From: Pseudomonas sp. GD04091
GTDB lineage: Bacteria > Pseudomonadota > Gammaproteobacteria > Pseudomonadales > Pseudomonadaceae
Direction of reading: 5' to 3'
Assembly (NCBI RefSeq): GCF_029836165.1
Contig: NZ_JAOEBG010000012.1
Span: forward strand, 1-64,000
Length of the DNA stretch: 64,000 nucleotides
Below the pieces are notes generated by a model that was not told the DNA's origin, made no database searches, and worked only from the letters and a program-made list of their open reading frames with translations. This document shows positions 43,476 to 53,045 of the stretch, piece after piece (the stretch's first letter is position 1; each line of letters starts with the position of its first letter). A program made the translations under genes and the position numbers.

Positions 43476-45026
43476 TCAGACGCCTTGTTCACGGGCCATG
43501 TGCCGGGCGATGCGCAGCGCATCCCACAGCGCCGGCAGGATCACCAGCGATACCGGCACCGCGGTGATGACGATGAAGGACTGCAGGGCGGTGACGCCGC
43601 CCGCGCCGATGGTGATCAGCACCACCGCCGCCAGGCCCATGCCGATGGCCCAGAAGCCGCGCAGCCACTTCTTCGGCTTGTCGCTGCTGGACATCGCCAG
43701 CGCCACGGTGAAGGCCATGGCGTCGCCATTGGTGGCCACCGAGATGAAGCTCAGGAACAGGAACAGCGCGCTGATCAGGCCGCCCAGTGGCAAATTCTGG
43801 GTGACCCCCAGCAGCAGGTCTTCGGGCTGGGCGCCATGGGCGGTGACGATGCCGGGCGACTGCAGCTCCATGCCGATGCCGCTGCCGCCGACCACGGTGA
43901 ACCAGAACATGGTCACCAGCGGCGCGACGATCGACAGGGTCACGATGATCTCGCGGATGGTCCTGCCCCGGGAGATCCGCGCCACGTACAGCGCGACCAT
44001 GGGTGCGTAGCCGATGAACCAGCCCCAGTAGAACACCGTCCACCAGTCCAGCCACTTCGGATCGGCGTGGTACAGCGTCAGCGGGATGAAGTGCTCCAGG
44101 TGCAGGGCGAAGGCCGAGGGGAAGCCTGCGAGGATGAACAGCGTCGGCCCGAACACCACCATGAACAGCGCCAGGCCCAGCATCAGCCAGACGTTGATCT
44201 CGCTGACGAAGCGGATGCCCTTGAGCCCCACCAGGCAGGACACGGTGTACATCAAGGTGACCAGGACGATGGTCAGTGACTGGGTCAGCAGGTCGTTGGG
44301 CACCCCCCATACCGCGTGCAGGGCGCTGCTGATCTGCAGGCCGAGAAAACCGATCGGGCCGATGGTGCCGGCGACCACGGCGATGATCGAGCTGGCGTCG
44401 GCCAGGGTGCCGATCGGCCCCTTCAGCGCGCGCTCGCCGAACAGCGGGTAGAGCAGGGTACGCGGCGCCAGGGGCAGGCCCTTGTCGTAGTGCAGGTGCA
44501 TCAGCACGATGGCCAGCAGGCTGCCGAGCACCGCCCAGGCGAGAAAGCCCCAGTGCACGAAGGACTGCGCCAGCGCCGCGGTCGCCGCCGCCTCGCTGTG
44601 CGGTGCCACGCCGGCGAAGTACGGCGGTGGGCTGGCGAAGTGCATCAGGGGTTCGGCCGCGGCCCAGAAGGCCCCGCCCCCGGCCAGCAGGGCGCACATG
44701 ATCACCGCGATCCAGTTGAAGGTGCTGATGTCCGGGCGCTGGGTGACGCCGCCCAGGCGCACGCGCCCGCATTTCGAGAAGCCGATCACCAGGCTCACGG
44801 CGAAGGTGGCCAGCATCAGCACCTGCCAGTACAGGCCGAAGAAGCGGGTCGACCAGGCGAACAAAGTGTTGACCAGCGCCGACACCGCGTCGATGTCGAC
44901 CAGCGCGGCGACCAGGAATGCGCCGAGGAAACCGCCGCTGATCAGGAACAGCGGCCAGTCGATGTCCCGCGCCAAGGGCAGGGGCACGGTCTGGCCTTGC
45001 GCTGGCAGGGTGGTTGGGTTTTTCAT
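43476..45026 (-). CDS. BCCT family transporter
   Basis: The protein has 516 residues and twelve transmembrane segments of the betaine/carnitine/choline transporter family. The unwound glycine stretch LLAGGGAFWAAAEPLMHFAS and the signature WTVFYWGWFIGYAPMVALY are clear. It should import a quaternary ammonium compound or related substrate with Na+ or H+. The lack of long charged N- and C-terminal tails argues for a catabolic, not osmoregulated, carrier. Confidence 0.93.
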   Translation of the reverse strand: MKNPTTLPAQGQTVPLPLARDIDWPLFLISGGFLGAFLVAALVDIDAVSALVNTLFAWSTRFFGLYWQVLMLATFAVSLVIGFSKCGRVRLGGVTQRPDISTFNWIAVIMCALLAGGGAFWAAAEPLMHFASPPPYFAGVAPHSEAAATAALAQSFVHWGFLAWAVLGSLLAIVLMHLHYDKGLPLAPRTLLYPLFGERALKGPIGTLADASSIIAVVAGTIGPIGFLGLQISSALHAVWGVPNDLLTQSLTIVLVTLMYTVSCLVGLKGIRFVSEINVWLMLGLALFMVVFGPTLFILAGFPSAFALHLEHFIPLTLYHADPKWLDWWTVFYWGWFIGYAPMVALYVARISRGRTIREIIVTLSIVAPLVTMFWFTVVGGSGIGMELQSPGIVTAHGAQPEDLLLGVTQNLPLGGLISALFLFLSFISVATNGDAMAFTVALAMSSSDKPKKWLRGFWAIGMGLAAVVLITIGAGGVTALQSFIVITAVPVSLVILPALWDALRIARHMAREQGV

Positions 45027-45081
45027 GAAGCCTCCGGAACCTGCGTTTGTTGTTATTGTTCAGCCGTCCGTGCGGGGTGGG

Positions 45082-46068
45082 TCAGGCCTGCGCCGCGGTG
45101 GCGGTCTCCAGCAGGCGCAACCAGTTCAGTCCCATGATCCTGCGTACATCGTCTTCGGCAAAGCCCCGGGCGCGCAGGCCCCGGGCGATATTGGGGAAAT
45201 CGCGGCTGTCGCGGAACCACTGCAGCGGCGCCGGCCAGTTGGCGTTGTCCTTGGAGCCTTCGCCGTAGTCCTTCTCCTTGCTCCAGCGGCCGTTGCGCAT
45301 CCACTCCAGCACCGACAGCGGTTGCGCCTGGCACAGGTCGGTGCCGATACCGATATGCGCAACGCCCATCAGGTCGGCGGTGCGCGCGACCATGTCGCAG
45401 AAGCTCTCCAGGCTGCACGCCGAGGCGCCCTTGAGGTGGAACGGATAGGTGCTGAAACCGAGCAGCCCGCCGGATTCGGCGATGCCGCGCAGCACCGCGT
45501 CGGACTTGTTGCGCTTGGCGGCGTGGAAGCTCGACGGGTTGGCGTGGGAGACGATCACCGGCCGGCTGGACAGCTCGATGGCCTGCAGGGTGCTGCGCTC
45601 GGCGCTGTGGGACATGTCGATGAGCATGCCGACCCGGTTCATCTCGGCGATCACCTGGCGGCCGAAGCGGCTGATGCCGTTGTCTTCCTGCTCGTAGCAC
45701 CCGCTGGCCAGCAGGCTCTGGTTGTTGTAGGTCAGCTGCATGACGAACACCCCGAGCTGGCGGAACACCTCCACCAGGGCGATGTCGTCCTCGATCGGCG
45801 AGCAGTTCTGAAAGCCGAAGAAGATCCCGACCCGGCCTTCTTGCTGCGCCGCGCGAATGTCGCCGGCGGTGCGCACCGGGCGGATCAGCTCGGGCCAGGT
45901 CTCGAAGCGCCGGTTCCACTCGCCCAGGCGCGAAAGGGTCTCGCGGGCGTTCTCGTGGTAGGCGATGGTGGCGTGTACCGCTCTCAGGCCACCGTCGCGC
46001 ATCTGCTGGAAGATTTCCGGGCTCCAGTTGGAATACTGCAAGCCATCGATCATCAGTAGGTCCTGCAT
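45082..46068 (-). CDS. Membrane (renal) dipeptidase family protein
   Basis: The protein has 328 residues of the metallo-dependent M19 dipeptidase family (IDGLQYSNW at the N-terminus, GMLIDMSHSAERSTLQA, PVIVSHANPS and the GIGTDL strand). The HxD usually seen at the first metal site is replaced by DGLQ. A GGAG site lies eight bases before the ATG. A similar dipeptidase gene sits in the glycine-betaine catabolic locus of P. aeruginosa, which supports an amine-degradation role here. Confidence 0.87.
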   Translation of the reverse strand: MQDLLMIDGLQYSNWSPEIFQQMRDGGLRAVHATIAYHENARETLSRLGEWNRRFETWPELIRPVRTAGDIRAAQQEGRVGIFFGFQNCSPIEDDIALVEVFRQLGVFVMQLTYNNQSLLASGCYEQEDNGISRFGRQVIAEMNRVGMLIDMSHSAERSTLQAIELSSRPVIVSHANPSSFHAAKRNKSDAVLRGIAESGGLLGFSTYPFHLKGASACSLESFCDMVARTADLMGVAHIGIGTDLCQAQPLSVLEWMRNGRWSKEKDYGEGSKDNANWPAPLQWFRDSRDFPNIARGLRARGFAEDDVRRIMGLNWLRLLETATAAQA

Positions 46069-46081
46069 GGCAAGCACTCCT

Positions 46082-47524
46082 TCAAGGCCGCACGTAGGTG
46101 GTCTTGACCACGGTGTAGAAATCGCGGGCGTACTGCCCCTGTTCACGCGGGCCGAAGCTGGAAGCTTTGCGCCCACCGAAAGGCACGTGGTAGTCGGTGC
46201 CGGCGGTGGGCAGGTTGACCATCACGCAGCCGGTCTGGGCACGGCGCTTGAAGGCGCTGGCATGGCGTAGCGACTGCGTGACGATGCCGGCGGTGAGGCC
46301 GTACGGGGTGTCGTTCAGAGTGGCCAGGGCTTCCTCGAAATCGGCCACGCGGATCACGCAGGCTATCGGCCCGAACACTTCCTCGCGGTTGATGCGCATG
46401 TCATTGCGGCTGTCGATGAACAGCGCCGGGCGCATGTAGTAGCCGTCGCTGTCCAGTTGCAGGCGCTCGCCGCCCTCTACCAGCCTCGCGCCTTCGGCCT
46501 CGGCCAGGCGCAGGTACTCCAGGTTCTGTTCCAACTGACGGGCCTCGGCCACCGGGCCGATCTGCACGCCCGGCTCCAGCGCATGGCCGACCTTGAGCGC
46601 ACGCATGCGCAGGCGCAGGGCCTCGACGAAGCGGTCGTGGATGGCGTCGCAGACGATCAGCCGCGACGACGCCGTGCACTTCTGCCCGGTGCCGAAGAAG
46701 GCGCCGTTGAGCGCGCAGTCCACGGCCAGGTCGAGGTCGGCGTCGTCCATCACCACCAGCGCGTTCTTGCTGCCCATCTCCAGCTGGCAGCGCACCAGGT
46801 TGCCTGCGGTGGCGACCGCCACCTGGCGACCGGTGGCCAGCGAGCCGGTGAAGGTCAGGGCGTCGATTTCGGCAGAGTTGACCAGGGTTTCGCCGACGCT
46901 GGCGCCGCTGCCCATGACCAGGTTGAAGGTACCGGCAGGCAGGCCCTGGCGGCTGATGATCTCGGTCAGCGCCCAGGCACTGGCCGGTACCAGGTTGGCC
47001 GGCTTGAACACCACGGCGTTGCCGAAGGCCAGGGCCGGGGCGATCTTCCAGGCGGCGGTGGCCATGGGGAAGTTCCACGGGGTGATGATGCCCACCACGC
47101 CCACCGGTTCGCGGTGCACTTCGATGTCGATGCCCGGGCGCACCGAAGCGGCGGTCTCGCCCATCTGGCGCAGCACTTCGGCGGCGTAGTAGTGGAAGAA
47201 CTGGCCACTGCGGGCGACCTCGCCGATGCCCTCGGCCAGTGGCTTGCCTTCCTCGCGGGAGAGCAGCTGGCCGAGTTCGTCCTTGCGCGCGATCAGCTCG
47301 TCGCCGATAGCCATCAGCACCTGCTGGCGCGCTTCGAGCCCGGTGAGCGCCCACCGCGGCTGTGCGGCGCGGGCGGCCTGGATGGCCTGGCGGGTCTGCT
47401 CGGCACTGGCCTGGTGGTAATCGCCGATCACATCCAGGGTGTCCGAGGGGCTGTGGTTGGCCAGGGTGGCGTGGCCTTCGCACCACTGGCCATCGATGTA
47501 GTTCTTGTAGGTATTGAGTGACAT
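46082..47524 (-). CDS. NAD(P)-dependent aldehyde dehydrogenase
   Basis: The protein has 480 residues. It has the PWNFP cofactor segment, the catalytic Glu in CQLEMGSKN and the catalytic Cys in FFGTGQKCTASSR. The size and the N-terminus NYIDGQWCEGHAT are those of the succinate-semialdehyde/ketoglutarate-semialdehyde group. It is the first gene of the operon with the dipeptidase, BCCT transporter, unknown protein, DUF3726 and RidA, and is divergent from a LysR regulator. Confidence 0.92.
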   Translation of the reverse strand: MSLNTYKNYIDGQWCEGHATLANHSPSDTLDVIGDYHQASAEQTRQAIQAARAAQPRWALTGLEARQQVLMAIGDELIARKDELGQLLSREEGKPLAEGIGEVARSGQFFHYYAAEVLRQMGETAASVRPGIDIEVHREPVGVVGIITPWNFPMATAAWKIAPALAFGNAVVFKPANLVPASAWALTEIISRQGLPAGTFNLVMGSGASVGETLVNSAEIDALTFTGSLATGRQVAVATAGNLVRCQLEMGSKNALVVMDDADLDLAVDCALNGAFFGTGQKCTASSRLIVCDAIHDRFVEALRLRMRALKVGHALEPGVQIGPVAEARQLEQNLEYLRLAEAEGARLVEGGERLQLDSDGYYMRPALFIDSRNDMRINREEVFGPIACVIRVADFEEALATLNDTPYGLTAGIVTQSLRHASAFKRRAQTGCVMVNLPTAGTDYHVPFGGRKASSFGPREQGQYARDFYTVVKTTYVRP

Positions 47525-47618
47525 GGATGAAGCCTCCGATTGCCTGGCTGTCATCTTGCGAGCAATATCGAGCAAAATAAAATTAATAAAAAATATGCTT
47601 TGATAAGGATCGCTAACC

Positions 47619-48521
47619 ATGTTGCCCGAGCTGAAGATCGCCCAACTGCGCTACTTCGTGCTGGTCGCCGAACTTGGCAGTTTCCACGCCGCCGCCCGCC
47701 AGGCGTGCCGCACCCAACCGGCGATTTCCCTGGCGGTGCGCGAACTGGAACAGAAGCTCGATCAGGCCTTGATCGAGAAGGGCGGCGGGCGCCTGGAACT
47801 CACGCCGTTCGGTCAGCACTGCCTGCCGCTGTTCCGGGGCCTGATCGAGCATCACGACCGCATCGCCCGCGAGGCCACGTTGCTGGCCCGTCACGAGATC
47901 GGCCAAGTGAGCATCGCCACCGTGCCGTCGGTGGCCAGCCGCCTGTTGCCCGGGCCGCTGGCGCGTTTCGTCGCGCAGCATCCGAACGTGCAGGTGAGCA
48001 TTCAGGACGGCACGGCCGAAAGCGTGCAGCAACTGCTGGCCCAGGGGCTGGTGGACTTCGGCATCGGCAGCCTGTGGCAGGACGATGGGCAGCTGGCGAT
48101 GACGCCCATCGTCAATGATCAGGTGGGCGTGGTGTGCCGGGCCGACCATCCGCTGCTGCAGGCGGGCGGGGCGCTGCACTGGTCGCGGCTGCGCGGGCTG
48201 CCGATGATCCGCAACGGCACCTCGCGGCTGCTCGAAGGCACCGAGGCCGAAGGGTTGCTGGAAGATAGCCGGTTGTTCGTGTCCAACATGATTTCGCTGA
48301 TCGCGATGCTGGAGCAGGGGGTGGGGATCAGCACCTTGCCGTATCTGGCGTTTCCCCTGGAGAACGAGAAGCTGGCGTTCTTGCCGTTGGCGGAGCCGAA
48401 GGTGGAGCGACGGATCGGCATGCTGACCCGCAAGGGGCGGAGCCTGTCGCCGGCGGCGCAGGGGTTGCTGGAGTTTCTGCAGACGGAAATGGCGTCGGCA
48501 AGTCGAGCGCCGCGCAGATAA
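47619..48521 (+). CDS. LysR family transcriptional regulator
   Basis: The protein has 300 residues. Helix-turn-helix at about 8-60 (QLRYFVLVAELGSFHAAARQ, then QPAISLAVRELE) and an effector domain follow. It is divergent from the aldehyde dehydrogenase operon across 94 AT-rich bases, and most likely regulates it. A short TTGC-GA-GCAA repeat and an AT-rich patch in that gap are possible sites. Confidence 0.92.
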   Translation: MLPELKIAQLRYFVLVAELGSFHAAARQACRTQPAISLAVRELEQKLDQALIEKGGGRLELTPFGQHCLPLFRGLIEHHDRIAREATLLARHEIGQVSIATVPSVASRLLPGPLARFVAQHPNVQVSIQDGTAESVQQLLAQGLVDFGIGSLWQDDGQLAMTPIVNDQVGVVCRADHPLLQAGGALHWSRLRGLPMIRNGTSRLLEGTEAEGLLEDSRLFVSNMISLIAMLEQGVGISTLPYLAFPLENEKLAFLPLAEPKVERRIGMLTRKGRSLSPAAQGLLEFLQTEMASASRAPRR

Positions 48522-48623
48522 ATCGGGCAGTTGATGTGTGCGGTCCTACATAAGCGAATCTGCATTGCGAGGTGTTTCTGCTCAAGATCGTCCCCGACCC
48601 ACCGTTTCCTCCCCTGTTCCTGC

Positions 48624-48729
48624 CCCTGTGGGAGCGGGTTTACCCGCGAGCACCGGCAAAGCCGGTGCCATCCACCGCACTGCCTGCTTCGCGGCGGTTC
48701 GGCGCCCCGATGAACCCGCTCCCACAGGG
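48624..48729. repeat. Inverted pair of P. putida REP elements
   Basis: CCCTGTGGGAGCGGGTTTAC at the left is mirrored by AACCCGCTCCCACAGGG at the right, with a CACCGGCAAAGCCGGTG hairpin between. It is the same family as 2620-2690. It lies between convergent genes and can act as a transcription-end structure. Confidence 0.85.
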
Positions 48730-48780
48730 TGCCACTCAAACCAGCTTCGAACGGGCCGCCCGGTTGGTGGCATCGATGTT

Positions 48781-50007
48781 TCAGGAAGGTTGCGCCGCCA
48801 GACGATTACTGACGCTGCGCCCCAGCACCAGCACCGTGACGAAGCCGCAGCCCACCAGGGCCGTGGCCAGGCTGAACAGCACCGCGCTGCCCATCTGGTC
48901 GACGATCCGCCCGCCGAAGAAAGAGCCCAGGGCAATGATCACCTGGAACATCGCGACGAACAGCGGCATGCCGCGTTCCACGTCCTTGGGCGCCACGACG
49001 AACATCCAGATGCTGGCGCAGGCCGGGAAGGCGCCGAAGGCGAAGCCCCACAGCGCGATCAGCATCGCGGCGCCGGTCAGGCTGGTGGCGAACAGGGGGA
49101 ACAGCGCGGTGCCCACGCCGATCATCAACGCGACCAGCAACAGGGTGTGACGCACGCTCCGGTTGGCTGCGAAACCGGCGAAGACATTGCCCAGCACCCC
49201 GGCCACGCCATACAGCAGCAGCAACGAACCAATGGTCGGCCCATCGAAGCCGGCGCTGTGTTTGAAGAAGGGCGCGACATAGGTGTACGCGGCAAAGTGC
49301 GCCAGACCGATCAGCAACACCGCGATCAGGCCGATCCGCGCTTGTGGATTGACGAACAGCGCCGGCAGGTCACTGATGCGGATGGCCTTCTCCGGGTTGA
49401 GCCGCGGCAGCAGGAGGACTTGCGCCAGCAGCACCGGCACGCCCAGCAGCGCGGTGACCAGGAAGGTCATGCGCCATCCCATCAAGCCACTGAGCCAGGT
49501 GCCAACGGGCACGCCCAGCACGGTAGCCAGGGTCACGCCGACCATGATGATCGAGGTGGCCTGGGCCACGCCCACGCCCTTGGGCGCCAGACGCCCGCTC
49601 AGGGCAATCGCCGTCGCCCAGAAACCGCCGATGCTGATGCCCAGCAATACCCGGCCGAACAGCAGCAGGCTGAAGTCGCTGGCGTAGGCCACCACCGTGT
49701 TGGCGACGATCATGATCAGCGTCAGGGCGATCAGCAGGTAGCGTCGGTCCATGGCGCCGATGCCCACCGACAGTAAGGGCGCGGCGAGGGCCGCCATGAT
49801 GCCGGGCAGGGTCACCATCAGGCCGGCTTGGCCGGCGCTGATGCCCAGATCGCTGGCGACGTCGTTGAGCACGCCCACCGGGAGAAACTCGCTGGTCACC
49901 AGGGCGAAGGCGCCCACGGCGACCGAGAGAATCGCCAGCCACTGCTGCTTGACGCTCTGTTGATTATGTTCGGGGGGGCTGTGGGGGGCTTGGCTGGCGC
50001 TCGGCAT
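48781..50007 (-). CDS. MFS transporter (AraJ/sugar-efflux type)
   Basis: The protein has 408 residues and twelve helices. The segment SEFLPVGVLNDVASDLGISAG (about 34-54, split by the family motif) is typical of AraJ/YdhP-like exporters of the DHA1 group, and MDRRYLLIALTLIM follows. The ATG at 50007 was chosen over a TTG at 50022. The substrate is unknown. The gene stands alone. Confidence 0.87.
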   Translation of the reverse strand: MPSASQAPHSPPEHNQQSVKQQWLAILSVAVGAFALVTSEFLPVGVLNDVASDLGISAGQAGLMVTLPGIMAALAAPLLSVGIGAMDRRYLLIALTLIMIVANTVVAYASDFSLLLFGRVLLGISIGGFWATAIALSGRLAPKGVGVAQATSIIMVGVTLATVLGVPVGTWLSGLMGWRMTFLVTALLGVPVLLAQVLLLPRLNPEKAIRISDLPALFVNPQARIGLIAVLLIGLAHFAAYTYVAPFFKHSAGFDGPTIGSLLLLYGVAGVLGNVFAGFAANRSVRHTLLLVALMIGVGTALFPLFATSLTGAAMLIALWGFAFGAFPACASIWMFVVAPKDVERGMPLFVAMFQVIIALGSFFGGRIVDQMGSAVLFSLATALVGCGFVTVLVLGRSVSNRLAAQPS

Positions 50008-50216
50008 GGGTCTGGGTTCCAAAGGGCGAATGTCGCCTGGGCAGGCGAGGGAGAAGGGAAAAATGGGGGGCGATTATAGGTGTCGGCTTCGACCAGCGCA
50101 CAGGCGGGCTGCTCGATAGTCATCATCAGCAAGATCGATGACAGGCCCTGAGTAGAACGGCCGCTGCTGGTCCCCGCGGCCGCTGGTGAACAGTTCAGAG
50201 GGAGAAGGCTAAGGGC

Positions 50217-50726
50217 TTAAACCGCGCCAAGCGCGGCGAGGTTGCAATACTGTCCCTTGAAATACAGCAGCGGCTGCGTAGCCGCCGCTTCCTGCAGATT
50301 CAACGCTTTTACTTCACCAATCACGATCAGGTGATCACCTGCGGTGTGTTCGGCGTGAATTTCGCAATCAAGCCAGTGCAGGCTGCCAGCAATGATCGGG
50401 TTGCCCAGCGGTGATTCCTGCCATTCGACGCCGTGCCATTTGTCCGTGCCGCGTCGAGCGAACTGGTTGGAGATATCGACCTGCTCGTCCGACAGGATGT
50501 TGACCGCGAATCGACCTGCCTGGCGAATGTGGGGATAGCTGGCCGAACTGGACATGACGCTGAAGGACACCAGCGGCGGGCTCATCGACACGCTGTAGAA
50601 CGACTGGCACGTGAAGCCAAGGGGGTCGCCATCGATGCGGGATGTAATCACCGTGATCCCGGAGGCGTAGTGCCCGAGCGCTTGGCGAAAGCGCGATGGC
50701 GCGATGGCAGTGCTAGGAAGTGACAT
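50217..50726 (-). CDS. Flavin reductase family protein
   Basis: The protein has 169 residues with the FMN-binding split-barrel fold (RQALGHYASGITVITSRIDG, then GFTCQSFYSVSMSPPLVSFS, and the C-terminal DHLIVIGEVKAL). It uses NAD(P)H to reduce free flavin for a partner enzyme. It follows mesD on the same strand after 117 bases. MesD is reported to need oxygen and MesX, so a reduced-flavin supply is plausible; that is inferred from the neighbourhood. Confidence 0.87.
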   Translation of the reverse strand: MSLPSTAIAPSRFRQALGHYASGITVITSRIDGDPLGFTCQSFYSVSMSPPLVSFSVMSSSASYPHIRQAGRFAVNILSDEQVDISNQFARRGTDKWHGVEWQESPLGNPIIAGSLHWLDCEIHAEHTAGDHLIVIGEVKALNLQEAAATQPLLYFKGQYCNLAALGAV

Positions 50727-50843
50727 GGTAGGTCCTGGGTATTGGGTGCCGCTCGAAAGTGCCAAGGCGGGCCTGAAACCGTCCGGTGCCGCTTTGAAAG
50801 CGGCACCGTCTTCAAACTGCCGCGTACCACGTTCGCCGTTGGC

Positions 50844-51878
50844 TCAGCAGCGGTTCGAGAGCTCGCTGCGGATGATCTGCGCGCCTGCGCTCAACGCATT
50901 CAACTTGCCGCTCGCTACTTTACGAGGCAAGGGCGCCATGCCGCAGTTGGTGCAAGGATAGAGCTTGTCGGCCTCGACAAACTGAAGTGCCTTGCGCAGG
51001 GTGGCGGCGACTTCCTCCGGTGTTTCGATGGTATGGGACGCCACATCAATGGCGCCCACCATCACTTTCTTGCCTCGGATGAGTTCAATGAGCTCCATGG
51101 GCACATGCGAGTTGTGGCATTCCAGCGAGACGATATCGATACTGGACTTCTGCAGCTTGGGGAAGGCCTCTTCATATTGCCGCCACTCTGATCCCAGCGT
51201 CTTTTTCCAATCGGTGTTGGCCTTGATGCCGTAGCCGTAGCAAATATGCACAGCGGTTTCACACTTGAGCCCTTCGATGGCCCGCTCCAATGTGGCCACC
51301 CCCCAGTCATTCACCTCGTCAAAGAAGACATTGAAGGCGGGCTCGTCAAACTGGATGATGTCGACGCCGGCGGCTTCCAGCTCCCTGGCTTCCTGGTTGA
51401 GAATCTTGGCAAATTCCCAGGCCAGCTTTTCACGGCTTTTATAGTGGCTGTCGTAGAGCGTATCAATCATCGTCATGGGGCCAGGCAGTGCCCATTTGAT
51501 CGGTTGTCTGGTCTGCTGACGCAAGAACTTGGCGTCCTCGACGAAAACCGGCTTTTGACGAGCCACGGCACCCACGACCGTCGGCACGCTGGCATCGTAG
51601 CGATCACGGATTCTGACCGTCTCGCGTTTCTCGAAATCAACGCCGCTGAGGTGCTCGATAAAGGTCGTGACAAAGTGTTGGCGCGTCTGCTCACCATCGC
51701 TGACGATGTCGATGCCGGCTTGCTGTTGCTCGTGCAATGCCAGGCGCAAGGCATCTTGCTTGCCCTCGATCAATGCCTCTTCCTGCAGTTTCCACGGCGA
51801 CCAGATTGTCTCGGGTTGCGCAAGCCAAGAGGGTTTGGGCAAGCTGCCGGCAGTTGAAGTGGGTAGCAGTTTTTTCAT
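50844..51878 (-). CDS. mesD: Folate-independent methionine synthase MesD (core MetE)
   Basis: The protein has 344 residues and matches only the C-terminal catalytic barrel of MetE. The zinc ligands are visible: His and Cys in AVHICYGYG, the Glu in SLECHNSH, and Cys in LYPCTNCGM. The N-terminal folate-binding half of MetE is absent. Together with the upstream DUF1852 gene this identifies the MesD type, which makes methionine from homocysteine without methyl-folate and depends on MesX. The methyl donor is not known. Confidence 0.88.
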   Translation of the reverse strand: MKKLLPTSTAGSLPKPSWLAQPETIWSPWKLQEEALIEGKQDALRLALHEQQQAGIDIVSDGEQTRQHFVTTFIEHLSGVDFEKRETVRIRDRYDASVPTVVGAVARQKPVFVEDAKFLRQQTRQPIKWALPGPMTMIDTLYDSHYKSREKLAWEFAKILNQEARELEAAGVDIIQFDEPAFNVFFDEVNDWGVATLERAIEGLKCETAVHICYGYGIKANTDWKKTLGSEWRQYEEAFPKLQKSSIDIVSLECHNSHVPMELIELIRGKKVMVGAIDVASHTIETPEEVAATLRKALQFVEADKLYPCTNCGMAPLPRKVASGKLNALSAGAQIIRSELSNRC

Positions 51879-51904
51879 GGTGAATGACCTTGTACTGGCG
51901 TGAG

Positions 51905-52888
51905 TCAGAGCGCGTAGTGGGCGGACCACTGCTGAAGAACAGCGTGGTAGGGCTTGATGAAGTGCTCCTCGGCAAACTTCCCCTGTTCGATGGCCAGGCG
52001 GCTGCGTTCTTCTCGATCATAAACAATACGAGTCAACGAATAGTCCTGGTGCTGCAAGCTGGGTTGATAGGATTGACCGGCTGCGGAATTCGCATTGTAT
52101 ATCTCGGGCCGGTAGATCTTTTGGAAGGTGTCCATCGTGCTGATGGTGCTGATAAGTTCGAGGTTGGTGTAATCACCAAGCAAGTCGCCGACATGATAAA
52201 AGGCCAAGGGCGCGGCGCTGTTGGCAGGCATGAAGTAACGTACCTTCAAGCCCATTTTCTTGAAGTACTCATCGGTCAGCGAGTATCCGTCCTGCTGGTA
52301 CTCGACACCCAGTACAGGGTGCTGGTTTTCAGTGCGATGGTAGGTCTTGCTGCTCGAAACGCTCAGGCATATGACCGGCGGCTTGTTGAAGTGATCCTGG
52401 TAGGCGCTCGAGTTTATGAAACACTTGAATAGTTTTCCATGCAGGTCGCCGAAACCTTCGGGCGTACTGAATGTCGACTGGTCCTTGTTGTGGCCCAGCA
52501 ACAGCACGCTGAAGTCGTAGTCGCGCACGTAGGATGAAAAATTGTTCCCGACAATGCCGTCGATGCGCGTATTGGTTTTTCGATCGACAACCGTCGTTTT
52601 CAAGATTTCAATCAAGGGGAGTGCCGGGTCGTTCGCTGCGGTATCGAGATTCATCTCGACGGAAATGATCTCGAGCTCCACCGTGTAGCGATCGCCTTCT
52701 GGGTTGTCCCAATGCGCCAGGGAATTGAAACGGTTGTCAATCATCTGCAAGGTGTTGCGCAAATTCTCCTGGCGACGTTGACCCCGCGCCAGGTTGGCGA
52801 AGTTCGTTGTGATACGTGTATTGTCCGACGGGCGATAGCTTTCATCGAAACAGATACGCTTGATGGCGAAGGTGAACGCGTTATTCAT
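51905..52888 (-). CDS. mesX: MesX (DUF1852), partner of MesD
   Basis: The protein has 327 residues and belongs to DUF1852 (FAIKRICFDESYRPSDNTRI at the N-terminus, VELEIISVEMNLDTA in the middle). Genetic work on related bacteria showed that MesD needs this protein for methionine synthesis. It may load or make the methyl donor. It lies 26 bases upstream of mesD and is surely in the same transcript. Confidence 0.88.
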   Translation of the reverse strand: MNNAFTFAIKRICFDESYRPSDNTRITTNFANLARGQRRQENLRNTLQMIDNRFNSLAHWDNPEGDRYTVELEIISVEMNLDTAANDPALPLIEILKTTVVDRKTNTRIDGIVGNNFSSYVRDYDFSVLLLGHNKDQSTFSTPEGFGDLHGKLFKCFINSSAYQDHFNKPPVICLSVSSSKTYHRTENQHPVLGVEYQQDGYSLTDEYFKKMGLKVRYFMPANSAAPLAFYHVGDLLGDYTNLELISTISTMDTFQKIYRPEIYNANSAAGQSYQPSLQHQDYSLTRIVYDREERSRLAIEQGKFAEEHFIKPYHAVLQQWSAHYAL

Positions 52889-53045
52889 GTTGGCCTGACC
52901 TGCTCTGTGATTTTTCGTGCGCCCTGATGTTTCTCGCTGATGTTCGGCGGATCAGGCTTTTGCGCACGCTGGGTCTGATAAGTGTTTTGCGCAGCCCCAC
53001 GGCATGAGGGCCAATGGAGATGTTCCACACCGATGTTGCCAACGC

